Source: an uncultured Prevotella sp. (GTDB taxonomy: Bacteria > Bacteroidota > Bacteroidia > Bacteroidales > Bacteroidaceae). Taken from it: DNA of 54,249 nt. The notes below the pieces were generated by a model. That model did no database searches and had not been told where the DNA came from. It saw only the letters and a list, made by a program, of their open reading frames with translations. The stretch is taken from contig NZ_URNN01000002.1 in NCBI RefSeq assembly GCF_900549175.1, positions 1-54,249 of the forward strand. The letters are read 5' to 3'. Below, in pieces: positions 16,248 to 23,762 of the stretch. Both the position numbers and the translations under genes were made by a program. Each line of letters opens with the position of its first letter. Position 1 is the first letter of the stretch.

Positions 16248-17031
16248 TGAACGGTATGCTGAGCAGCTGACCCATGTTGAGGGGCATGCCGGCCTCGAAG
16301 GCTTCCTGTATATCCTTGGTGTACTCGATGAAAAAGCGGGCAGTGAAAATGTATGTCAGACAAAGGCCGAAGAAAAATCCCGTGCCCACACGCTTGGGCC
16401 AGCGCCGGTAGGCCGCCCAGCCGATGAAGAGCAGCAGGGCGTAGGCAATGGCCTCGTAGAGCTGTCCCGGGTGGCGCGGCATGGTGTCAACACGCTCGAA
16501 AATGAACGCCCACGGCACATCGGTAATCTTTCCTATTATCTCCGAGTTCATCAGATTGCCCAGTCGGATGAAGCATGCCGTGACGGGAGTGGCGATGGCT
16601 ATGTTGTCGAGCACCTGCCAGATGCCGATTTTGGTCTTTCTGACATACAGCCACAGGGCTATCATCAGTCCGAGCGTTCCGCCGTGACTGGCCAAACCCT
16701 CATAGCCGGTGAAGCGCCAGCCGCCGTCGGGCAGGAAGTGTATGGGCAGCAGCATCTCCACCACGTGGCTCCACGACGTGAGGAAGTAGTCGGGCTGATA
16801 GAACAGGCAGTGCCCCAAGCGCGCCCCTACGAGTATTCCGATGAAGCAATAGAAGAAGAGCGGATCGAAAAGTTCTTCCTTTATTTTCTGTTCCTTGTAC
16901 AGCCGTTTCACCATCAGGTAGGCCAGCAGCAGGCCGATGAGCCAGCACAGCGAGTACCAGCGTATGGAGAATCCGCCGAGGCGAAACGCTTCGAGCGACG
17001 GATTCCAAAGGATATAGTTTAGGATGGTCAT
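16195..17031 (-). CDS. lgt: Prolipoprotein diacylglyceryl transferase
   Basis: 278 residues, multi-pass membrane protein. Family motifs are present: YEGLASHGGTLG with the essential His, the Lgt signature RLGNLMNSEIIGK, and RHPGQLYEA. Lgt attaches diacylglycerol to the lipobox cysteine of preprolipoproteins, the first step of lipoprotein maturation in the inner membrane. Likely clients in this window are the M28 protein and the Big_5 lipoprotein. It is convergent with, and overlaps by 53 bases, the BASS-like gene. Confidence 0.96.
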   Translation of the reverse strand: MTILNYILWNPSLEAFRLGGFSIRWYSLCWLIGLLLAYLMVKRLYKEQKIKEELFDPLFFYCFIGILVGARLGHCLFYQPDYFLTSWSHVVEMLLPIHFLPDGGWRFTGYEGLASHGGTLGLMIALWLYVRKTKIGIWQVLDNIAIATPVTACFIRLGNLMNSEIIGKITDVPWAFIFERVDTMPRHPGQLYEAIAYALLLFIGWAAYRRWPKRVGTGFFFGLCLTYIFTARFFIEYTKDIQEAFEAGMPLNMGQLLSIPFIILGVVCMRRPFSAAKN

Positions 17032-17069
17032 TGTTTGTTCGGTTTTGTTTAGGAGTTAAAGTTGATCAT

Positions 17070-17221
17070 GAGGGTGTGTCAAAATTAAGTTCGTGTAACT
17101 TGTAGGGACATATTCTTGTATTTGTCCGCATGTTACGCATTGATAATCAACATTTATTAAGCGGACAAATACAAGAATATGTCCCTACGATGTGCTTCTT
17201 TTACAATTCTGATACACCCTC
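17070..17221. repeat. Palindromic intergenic element, copy 2 (most complete)
   Basis: An outer imperfect inverted repeat (17070-17086 and 17205-17221, core GTGTGTCAAAATT / AATTCTGATACACC) encloses a perfect inner inverted repeat (17102-17129 and 17161-17188; tip GTAGGGACATATTC). The loop is 31 bases. This copy shows both layers and is the best template for the family. It sits between lgt and ychF, both on the minus strand. Confidence 0.88.
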
Positions 17222-17251
17222 CAAACCAACTCCTATAACTCCCTAAAAAGA

Positions 17252-18355
17252 TTATACATTAAATCTGAAGTGCATGATGTCGCCGTCCTGCACCACATAC
17301 TCCTTTCCTTCGATGCCGAGTTTTCCGGCCTCGCGCACGGCCGCTTCTGAACCGTACTGGATATAGTCCTCATACTTGATTACCTCGGCGCGGATGAATC
17401 CCTTCTCGAAGTCGGTATGTATTACGCCGGCACACTGCGGGGCCTTCCATCCCTTGCGGTATGTCCACGCCTTCACCTCCATTTCACCGGCCGTGATGAA
17501 TGTCTCGAGGTTGAGCAGCGAATAAGCCTTCTTTATCAGTCTGTTGACACCGCTCTCTTCCAGTCCCAGCTCTTCGAGGAACATCTGCTTGTCCTCGTAA
17601 GTCTCGAGCGAGGCGATGTCTTCTTCGGTCTTGCCGGCTATCACGAGCACCTCGGCACATTCCTCACGGGCAATATCCTCGATGCGGCGGCTGTAGTCGT
17701 TGCCCGTCTTGGCCGAGGCCTCGTCCACGTTGCAGACGTAGAGCACCGGTTTCGACGTGAGCAGGAACAGGTTGCGGGCGGCCTCCACCTCGTCCTTGCT
17801 GTCAAACTCAACCGTGCGGGCATTCTTGCCCTGCTCCAGGGCGGCCTTGTATGCCTCGAGCACGCCCACCTCTATCTTCGCTTCCTTGTTGCCTCCCACG
17901 GCTGCCACCTTCGCCTGCTTCTGCAGCCGCGCCTCAATGGTCTCAAGGTCTTTCAGCTGCAGCTCGGTGTCTATTATCTCCTTGTCGCGCACGGGGTCTA
18001 TTGTGCCGTCGACATGGGTGATGTTGTCGTCGTCGAAACAGCGCAGCACGTGTATGATGGCGTCTGTCTCGCGTATGTTGCCGAGAAACTTGTTGCCCAG
18101 TCCCTCACCTTTCGATGCACCCTTCACCAGTCCGGCGATGTCTACAATCTCGCACGTCGCCGGCACGATGCGTCCCGGATGTACAATCTCGGCCAGCTTT
18201 GTAAGGCGCTCGTCAGGCACGGTGATTACGCCCACGTTGGGTTCTATTGTACAGAACGGAAAGTTGGCTGCCTGAGCCTTGGCGCTCGACAGACAGTTGA
18301 AAAGCGTAGACTTGCCCACATTGGGCAGTCCTACGATACCACATTTTAAAGCCAT
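17252..18355 (-). CDS. ychF: Ribosome-associated ATPase YchF/OLA1 family
   Basis: 367 residues starting MALKCGIVGLPNVGKSTLFN. The P-loop GLPNVGKS, DIAGLVKGASKGEGLG (G3 region) and the modified G4 NVDE are those of the OLA1/YchF subfamily, which prefers ATP over GTP. A TGS domain closes the C-terminus (KEYVVQDGDIMHFRFNV). The protein binds ribosomes and is linked to translation and oxidative stress control. The -7 box at 18389 is its likely promoter. Confidence 0.96.
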   Translation of the reverse strand: MALKCGIVGLPNVGKSTLFNCLSSAKAQAANFPFCTIEPNVGVITVPDERLTKLAEIVHPGRIVPATCEIVDIAGLVKGASKGEGLGNKFLGNIRETDAIIHVLRCFDDDNITHVDGTIDPVRDKEIIDTELQLKDLETIEARLQKQAKVAAVGGNKEAKIEVGVLEAYKAALEQGKNARTVEFDSKDEVEAARNLFLLTSKPVLYVCNVDEASAKTGNDYSRRIEDIAREECAEVLVIAGKTEEDIASLETYEDKQMFLEELGLEESGVNRLIKKAYSLLNLETFITAGEMEVKAWTYRKGWKAPQCAGVIHTDFEKGFIRAEVIKYEDYIQYGSEAAVREAGKLGIEGKEYVVQDGDIMHFRFNV

Positions 18356-18388
18356 ATATATTTATAAACGTTTATATTCTTCGGTCTG

Positions 18389-18396
18389 CAAAGATA
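18389..18396 (-). promoter_or_regulatory. -7 box for ychF
   Basis: TATCTTTG on the minus strand, 33 bases before the ATG at 18355. Confidence 0.55.
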
Positions 18397-18503
18397 CTTT
18401 AAATAGTATAAAGGGCAAAATAAAACAATGGGTTTTTATGTTTGCCGCCACGGCTATTCCATTAAAAGTGCCTTTGCTTTCTCTGAAACACTCTTATTTT
18501 CAA

Positions 18504-18737
18504 ACATCATTGAAAATATTCCTCCCAAAGGTATGTTGTTTCGAATTTTATCGCTACTTTTGTCATGTCTTTTATGCTTTTTCAAAGCAGAAAACACACG
18601 TTGACATTGGGAAAGGTTTCACTCTGCCCATAACATATCATCTGTAATGAAAGTTATTACGACATGAGCGGACGCAAGACTGACACCATTGGCGTGACAT
18701 GAACACCGTCTGTTATACAGACCTGACTTCATCAATG
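18504..18737 (+). pseudogene. Deleted copy of the TonB-like locus (flanks only)
   Basis: 18504-18616 is nearly identical to 19806-19916, upstream of the intact TonB gene. It is followed directly by 18617-18737, nearly identical to 20712-20832, which holds the last codons (FTLPITYHL, stop) and downstream sequence. The intervening 795 bases, nearly the whole gene, are missing. The junction falls between GGGAAAG and TTTCACTCTG. This is a deletion remnant of a second copy, in the same orientation as the intact copy. Confidence 0.85.
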
Positions 18738-18760
18738 CCCCCAAAAAAGTCCCCATAATA

Positions 18761-18785
18761 CCCCGACATTCTATAAATGTCGGGG
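18761..18785. terminator. Stem-loop after the Fic remnant
   Basis: CCCCGACATT and AATGTCGGGG form a perfect 10-bp stem with loop CTATA, two bases beyond the stop of the minus-strand Fic remnant. Confidence 0.7.
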
Positions 18786-18787
18786 GG

Positions 18788-19294
18788 CTAATCGTAAATA
18801 ATCACCCAATCGCTTCCTTTACCTTTACTGCGTTTTATAATACCTTTTTCAGTAAGGCGGGCTGTGATAGTTTTAACTGTTCTTTCTGATTTCCTTATTT
18901 CTTTTGCAATATACGTTTGTTTTGCAGAAGGATCTATCTGTATTATTCTAAGCACGGCTATCTCTTCCAAAGTGCAATTCTCGCACTTCGGCGGCAGTGA
19001 AAGTGCAGAATTTGCACTTTGGGCTGACTCTTTGTCACTTTTGGAGTCGATTTTTGCACTTTGGACATCAGTTTCTAATTTCCAATCCAGATGCATCTCA
19101 CGGTTACGAAGTGGTGTGGTTTCACTGAGCAACATATTACGGAAGAAACGCTCCAAGAAGACTGTTGTCTCTGTCACACCTTGTTGCAGGTTGCTGTAGT
19201 TAGCACGAACCAGTGCATTGCGAAAGTACCAGGAGTTAGTGGCAAAGAGGTCGTTGGTTACTTTGAAGCCAAGCGTTTTCAGATACTTAATCAT
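18788..19294 (-). pseudogene. Fic-family protein, C-terminal remnant with winged-helix domain
   Basis: 168 codons. The first part (MIKYLKTLGFKVTNDLFATNSWYFRNALVRAN and onward) corresponds to the region just after the catalytic HxFx(D/E)GNGR loop of Bacteroidetes Fic proteins. The C-terminal part is a winged helix (residues ~105-165: EEIAVLRIIQIDPSAKQTYIAKEI, then SERTVKTITARLTEKGIIKR). The catalytic motif and the preceding helices are absent. Its ATG overlaps the end of the N-terminal remnant (ATGA), but this looks like the scar of an internal deletion with frameshift, not a designed two-gene unit. Confidence 0.75.
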
Positions 19295-19635
19295 AAAGTT
19301 TGCTCTTGTAGCAGTTCAGTGATACGAGCGGAGACCTTATCTGCCTCTTCTGTCCGTTCGCCTTCAATCTCTTTACGTCCAGTCTGAGATTTATAGTAGC
19401 TGTCAATAAGTTGCTTTACCTCACTGATGGTAATATCACCCTCTATGTGACGACGGGCAGTTTCTAATAAGTATCGCGATGTCTTCAGGCCATCAACTTC
19501 TTGCAGTCCTATAGCTGTTTGCCAAGCACGGCCACGTTCTTGTTCTTGCGGTTCACCTTGACGGATGTACTCGTCGAGTCCTTGTATATATTGTTTATCT
19601 TCTGCCATATTTCTTGAAGTTTTTCTATAATTCAT
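19291..19635 (-). pseudogene. Fic-family protein, N-terminal remnant (VbhA-like inhibitory region)
   Basis: 114 codons. YIQGLDEYIRQGEPQEQERG followed by VDGLKTSRYLLETARRHIEGDITISEV matches the N-terminal region of class II-like Fic proteins, including the VbhA-like antitoxin helix area. It ends SARITELLQEQTL; in intact relatives the sequence continues into the Fic core. The rest is in another frame from 19294. If still expressed, it would make only the inhibitory or substrate-binding segment, without AMP-transferase activity. Confidence 0.72.
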
Positions 19636-19974
19636 TATTTACCCGTTGGCGGAATTAAATTCTTGTAATATTTATTAAAAAAATTGTGCATATCGTTGGC
19701 TTTTAGTAATTTAATAGTGTAAATTCAAATCACCGTATACACAACTCATATACAAAGTTCGTCAAAATTCTTGAGATATGCAAGCAGTTTTCCAATAAAT
19801 CACTTCATCATTGAAAATATTCCTCCCAAAGGTATGTTGTTTCAAATTTTATCGCTACTTTTGTCATGTCTTTTATGCTTTTTCAAAGCAGAAAACATAC
19901 GTAAACATTGGGAAAGAAATGCTGATAAGTATATCTTGATGTGGAGATATGAATAAATTTTAAAATAACGAACT

Positions 19975-20742
19975 ATGAACGTATTGGTTAAAAAAGTGAT
20001 GTTGGCGACTATACTGCTGGCATGGTTGCCTATATGTAATGTATGGGGACAAAAGGGAAAAGGTAAGGGCAAAGTATTGGAAGAAACAGAGGTGATGCCA
20101 TCTTTTCCCGGTGGTGACGCCGCATTGGTGACATGGCTGGGAGAAAACGTAAAATACCCGCCGCTCGCCGAAAACAACGGTGTTGAAGGACGTGTGGTTG
20201 TGCGTTTTGTAGTAGAGCATGACGGTTCTATCTGCAATTCGGAAGTAATTAAGAGCGTCGACCCGCTGCTTGACAAGGAAGCCCTCCGCGTTATCAACTC
20301 CATGCCGCAGTGGATTCCCGGAAAGCAAGAAGGCAAGCCGGTAGCCGTGCATTTCACTCTGCCCATAACGTTTAAGCTGGATGGCAAACCAACGCCGCAA
20401 GCCGGCGACAACAAGGCCAGTGATAAAGAAAAGCCGCTTGACACAGCCGAGGTAATGCCTTTGTTTCCCGGAGGTACCGCCGAGCTTATGAAATGGCTTG
20501 GCAATAATATCAAATATCCGGCCATCGCCAAAAAACACGGTGTGCAGGGACGGGTTATCGTGAGGTTTGCAGTGGACAAGGATGGTTCTATCCGCGATTC
20601 GGAAGTGATCAGGAGCGTCGACCCGTCACTTGACAAAGAAGCCCTCCGTGTGGTCAATGCCATGCCGCGATGGATTCCCGGAAGACAAAAGGGCAAGCCG
20701 GTAGCCGTATATTTCACTCTGCCCATAACATATCATCTGTAG
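19975..20742 (+). CDS. Periplasmic TonB-family protein with two tandem TonB C-terminal domains
   Basis: 255 residues with a cleavable-looking signal (ATILLAWLPICNVWGQ). Two homologous domains follow, about residues 35-138 and 155-255, each with EVMPxFPGG, KYPxxA, GVxGRVxVRFxV, IxxSVDPxLDKEALRV and W-I-P-G, the TonB C-terminal fold. The domains are close paralogues. Typical energy transducers have one such domain after a transmembrane anchor and proline-rich stretch; here the N-terminus looks like a signal peptide and the linker is short. It may be a non-canonical TonB or a stand-alone binding protein. Flanks of this gene are duplicated at 18.5 kb. Confidence 0.82.
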   Translation: MNVLVKKVMLATILLAWLPICNVWGQKGKGKGKVLEETEVMPSFPGGDAALVTWLGENVKYPPLAENNGVEGRVVVRFVVEHDGSICNSEVIKSVDPLLDKEALRVINSMPQWIPGKQEGKPVAVHFTLPITFKLDGKPTPQAGDNKASDKEKPLDTAEVMPLFPGGTAELMKWLGNNIKYPAIAKKHGVQGRVIVRFAVDKDGSIRDSEVIRSVDPSLDKEALRVVNAMPRWIPGRQKGKPVAVYFTLPITYHL

Positions 20743-20835
20743 TGAAAGTTATTACGACATAAGCGGACGCAAGACTGACACCCTTAACGTGGCACGAACA
20801 CCATCTGTTATACGGGCCTGACTTCATCAATGAGT

Positions 20836-20891
20836 GTGTATCAAAATGGCTACATGGTGCTTGGTAGGGACACATTTGTATTTTGATACAC
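20836..20891. repeat. Palindromic intergenic element, copy 4 (internally deleted)
   Basis: Perfect 12-base terminal inverted repeats GTGTATCAAAAT (20836-20847) and ATTTTGATACAC (20880-20891). Between them are TACATGGTGCTT and GTAGGGACAC, as in the left half of the larger copies, then TTTGTA; the right half is lost. It lies directly after the duplicated TonB downstream segment. Confidence 0.75.
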
Positions 20892-21136
20892 TTTCCTACG
20901 GTAAACCAACCATTTATGAATAATTCCGCCAATGGGTGAATATTAATTCGCCACTTTGGCATTTTGAGCCAATCTGCACCATTCTGAATAAGTAAGGGTT
21001 TGATATATTTCTCATGCACCCACCGATTCTGCAATGACATCCATAATGACATGATTGTGAATGACAAAAAGCAGGAATTTTATAACGGTATATCATTTTT
21101 CTGACAAATCCGACCCGATTACTCAATTTTAATGAT

Positions 21137-21144
21137 TATATTTG
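21137..21144 (+). promoter_or_regulatory. -7 box upstream of the BspA-like gene
   Basis: TATATTTG fits TAnnTTTG. It is the best promoter candidate before the BspA-like gene and would give a leader of about 390 bases. An AAGGAG at 21175-21180 has no start codon at usual spacing. No clear -33 box. Confidence 0.45.
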
Positions 21145-21371
21145 CACGATAATATTTTGTAATAACACTTTAAAAAGGAGGTAACGAAACAGACAGCAAA
21201 CGAAAGGAACGCAACAGGAACATGTCGCTCCGGGAGTGACGTTCCGCAAGAGGTTATAAACAATATCAGCCGTACCGGGATGTGCGGCACAATCAACAAC
21301 CGAAAAAGCGTTTCCGTTCAGAAAACTTGAAATGAACATATAAAACATATTGAGCTTTTAGCTCTTGTTCT

Positions 21372-21498
21372 CTTTATCTTGAATACCGCCAATTTTCAAC
21401 GCATGAGGACAAGCAGACTGGAGGTTCACGCCCGTAAGGCGTGGACTGTTCTGTGCTTGTTATGCGTGCAGGTCACTTGGCGGTAACCTAAGATAAAG
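21372..21498 (+). ncRNA. Long nested hairpin in the leader of the BspA-like gene
   Basis: Five nested helices, all perfect: CTTTATCTT 21372-21380 with 21490-21498; TACCGCCAA 21384-21392 with 21477-21485; ACGCAT 21399-21404 with 21462-21467; ACAAGCA 21409-21415 with 21454-21460; CACGCC 21427-21432 with 21438-21443 (loop CGTAA). Small internal loops separate them. It ends 47 bases before the ATG at 21546. This could be a cis-regulatory RNA, an independent small RNA, or a hairpin-forming DNA element; I recognise no described RNA family. Confidence 0.6.
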
Positions 21499-21545
21499 GC
21501 AAGCGAAAGAATGGTTACACGCCTTTTTCATATTCAACAAACAAA

Positions 21546-22338
21546 ATGAGAAATATAAAAACACTTTTACTTTTATTCTCCATCCTGTGTTTCGGGACGG
21601 AAGCGCTTGCCGATGCCATCTGTGTGGACGGCATCTATTACAATATAAACCAATCTGAAAAGACAGCGGAAGTTACCAGAGGAAATTATGGTACCAATAC
21701 TACGTGTATTGTAATCCCGGCATCTTTTTCTTATCAGAACAATACATATACCGTAACAAGCATAGGACAAGATGCGTTCAGCTATTATAGCAAATTGACT
21801 TCTGTTTACATTCCCAATACCGTGACAAGTATAGGAAAGAAAGCGTTCTATAGTAGTGGATTGATTTCCTTCAACATACCAAATACCGTAACGAGTATCG
21901 GGGAAAGTGCATTTGTGGATTGTCGCGAATTAACCTCCGTCAACATACCAAACTCTGTGACGAGTATTGGGAAAAGTGCATTTAGCGGTTGCCGCAGCCT
22001 GACTTCTGTAAACATACCAAACTCGGTGACGAGCATAGAGAACCGTATGTTTTTTAGATGCTATAGCCTGACTTCCGTCAACATCCCAAATACCGTAACA
22101 AACATAGGAGAAGACGCTTTCTATGAGTGTAGAGAATTGACCTCTCTTACTATACCTAATTCTGTTACAGACATAGGGAATAATGCGTTTTATGGTTGCA
22201 GTAGACTAACCTCTATTGTGATTCCCAATTCTGTTACAAGTATAAAGAATAATACGTTTGCATATTGCAGTAACCTGATTTCCATCATTATACCTAACTC
22301 TGTAATAAGTATTGAGAACAATGCATTTCACGATTGTA
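21546..22338 (+). pseudogene. BspA-like leucine-rich repeat surface protein, 5' part, interrupted by the element
   Basis: 264 codons with a signal peptide (MRNIKTLLLLFSILCFGTEALA). About eight 23-residue LRR_5/BspA-type repeats of the form IPNSVTSIGxxAFxxCxxLTSVN follow. After 22338 the frame meets a stop at once (22341). The gene continues at 42582 beyond the element: joining 22338 to 42582 gives a 2028-base frame, 675 residues, without stop. As it stands the left part still encodes a secreted repeat fragment, without the C-terminal domains. BspA-type proteins act in adhesion to host or other bacteria. The long hairpin leader precedes it. Confidence 0.88.
22330..22338. other. Left attachment junction of the element
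   Basis: ACGATTGTA at the left border; the right border (42573-42581) reads ACGGCTGTA. The shared ACG-nn-TGTA pattern with a differing central dinucleotide is what I can see of the crossover site; the exact exchange point is not determined. Confidence 0.6.
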
Positions 22339-22436
22339 ATTAGAGGATAGGGAAAGACTATGAACAACACGGAACAATAGGCATAATATCGTTGATTATT
22401 AGGATATTGCTGATTTTAACACTTTGACGGGTCGTA

Positions 22437-22468
22437 TTTGGAGATGCCCGTTTTTAGGCATATTTTTG
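22437..22468 (+). promoter_or_regulatory. Promoter for the four-HTH regulator
   Basis: TTTG at 22437-22440, 20 bases, then TATTTTTG at 22461-22468: a full Bacteroidetes promoter. The spacer contains a short inverted repeat (TGCC...GGCA). The leader to the ATG at 22697 is about 220 bases and carries the decamer arrays. Confidence 0.6.
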
Positions 22469-22527
22469 CAACGTATTTCTACCGCGGAGAAGCTGAGGCT
22501 TTCCGCTTTCGTCATTTTATAGGGGAT

Positions 22528-22648
22528 AGTTTACATCGGTTTACGATGGTTGGCTGTCGTTTACAGTGACGGATGAGCGGATTCAAAAAGCGTCATTTCG
22601 CATGGCGGAGTTAACAATGGTTGTCAACGGTTGACTTCGGTTTACAGG
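22528..22648. repeat. Two clusters of four 10-bp phased repeats
   Basis: Cluster 1: AGTTTACATC, GGTTTACGAT, GGTTGGCTGT, CGTTTACAGT (contiguous from 22528 to 22567). Cluster 2: AGTTAACAAT, GGTTGTCAAC, GGTTGACTTC, GGTTTACAGG (22609 to 22648). Consensus is close to RGTTKAC-n3 at a strict 10-base period, so all sites in a cluster face the same side of the helix. They could be operator sites for the HTH protein, recombinase arm sites or excisionase sites. Confidence 0.75.
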
Positions 22649-22696
22649 CGGTGGGAATATACGGATTTGATTGTAGAACCACAAAAATATGCGTGT

Positions 22697-23626
22697 ATGA
22701 GAACCCAACGGAAATGTGAAAACTGCGGCAAGGTGTTTGCCGTAAGGAGCGGCAACCAGCGTTACTGCTGCGAGGCCTGCGCGGAACAGGCGAAACAGAA
22801 CCGCAAGAAACGCCGCAACGATTTCATCAATGCGGTCGAACCGCTTATAGACCTGCAGAATCAGGAATACCTCTCTTTTTCGAAGGCAGCACTGCTGATG
22901 GGCTGCACACGGCAGTACATTTATAAACTTGTCGGACAGGGACGGCTCAAGGCATCGCGTCTGAGCTGCCGCATGTCCCTCATCCGCCGTGCAGACATAG
23001 AGAGCCTGTTGGCCTCAAGTCCGTATGAACGTGTGCTGCCTGTTGCAAGGACGGCAAAGAGTGGTTCCAATTCTACGAAAAGAAAGACACCGGAAGCGGA
23101 TAGCTACCCGATGGAATATTATACCGGTGAGGAAGTGATGGCAGCTTTCAAAATCGGGCAAGGCTGGCTGTACACCTGCGCGAAGCGTTACCGCATACGC
23201 ACCTGTCGTATTGCGGGACGCATCTATTACAGCAAGCCGGACATAGACACGCATTTCGGCGTCGAGGTTGACATTTCCGGCATAACAGAATGGCTGACCA
23301 CTTTGGAAGTGGAAGAACTGTTCGGAATGAAAGATAAAGCAATCCGTGCATTCGCTCACCGCCATCGTATTCCTACCAAAAAGGAATACGGCACTGCCTA
23401 CTATTCAAAGACCCACATAGAGGAACTTCGCCGTCCCGACCTCCTGTCTGATGACAGGTATGTCACCGTTGAGGAAGTTGCCGGAAAATACGGTCTGAGC
23501 AAAGCCAATCTCCACCATATCGTAAAGGTCAAAGGCATCGGTAAGGTGAAAGTCGGAGTCCGTAATCTGCTTGTCCGCGAGGATGTAGAGCGGGTTATGG
23601 CGGAGCGAGAGGCCGCCGGATTATAG
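22697..23626 (+). CDS. Zinc-finger and four-HTH DNA-binding regulator of the element
   Basis: I choose the ATG at 22697 (309 residues) because a zinc-finger-like C7-x2-C10...C24-C25-x2-C28 starts there; the frame upstream to 22631 overlaps the decamer arrays. Four excisionase/MerR-like helix-turn-helix modules follow: residues ~59-105, 142-186, 201-244 and 255-301, each with a pattern such as FSKAALLMGCTRQYIYKLV or TVEEVAGKYGLSKANLHHIV. Such multi-HTH proteins occur beside integrases of Bacteroidetes elements. It may direct excision or control element promoters (inference). Confidence 0.75.
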   Translation: MRTQRKCENCGKVFAVRSGNQRYCCEACAEQAKQNRKKRRNDFINAVEPLIDLQNQEYLSFSKAALLMGCTRQYIYKLVGQGRLKASRLSCRMSLIRRADIESLLASSPYERVLPVARTAKSGSNSTKRKTPEADSYPMEYYTGEEVMAAFKIGQGWLYTCAKRYRIRTCRIAGRIYYSKPDIDTHFGVEVDISGITEWLTTLEVEELFGMKDKAIRAFAHRHRIPTKKEYGTAYYSKTHIEELRRPDLLSDDRYVTVEEVAGKYGLSKANLHHIVKVKGIGKVKVGVRNLLVREDVERVMAEREAAGL

Positions 23627-23686
23627 TATCTCAGAGATAATTCGGTTATAATGCCATTGCCCGTTGGTTATGGTTGTCACCGTCGG

Positions 23687-23704
23687 ATAATGATTTTCCT
23701 TTGC
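23687..23704 (+). promoter_or_regulatory. 18-base motif before the integrase, identical to one before the excisionase-like gene
   Basis: ATAATGATTTTCCTTTGC, 58 bases before the integrase start. Upstream bases (GGTTAT...TCACCG) are also similar to the second copy at 26244. It ends like a -7 element (TTCCTTTG) and is probably a shared promoter or operator. Confidence 0.6.
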
Positions 23705-23762
23705 ACTGCCGAACAAGAGGCAACAACAGACAACAGTTACAAACCCATAAAAATTTACAGCG

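Noticed and set aside
18788..19635. Intact two-gene toxin-antitoxin operon with ATGA coupling
   Set aside because: Both pieces belong to one Fic family, and the catalytic core between them is missing.
19842..20726. Minus-strand frame with internal repeats opposite the TonB gene
   Set aside because: Its repeats are just the complement of the duplicated TonB domains.
21181..21330. Small gene after AAGGAG at 21175
   Set aside because: Fifty open codons, but no ATG, GTG or TTG at a usable distance; kept only as a note on the leader.
22330..22338. Integration in a tRNA gene
   Set aside because: The flanks are clearly the coding sequence of a leucine-rich repeat protein; no tRNA-like fold is present.
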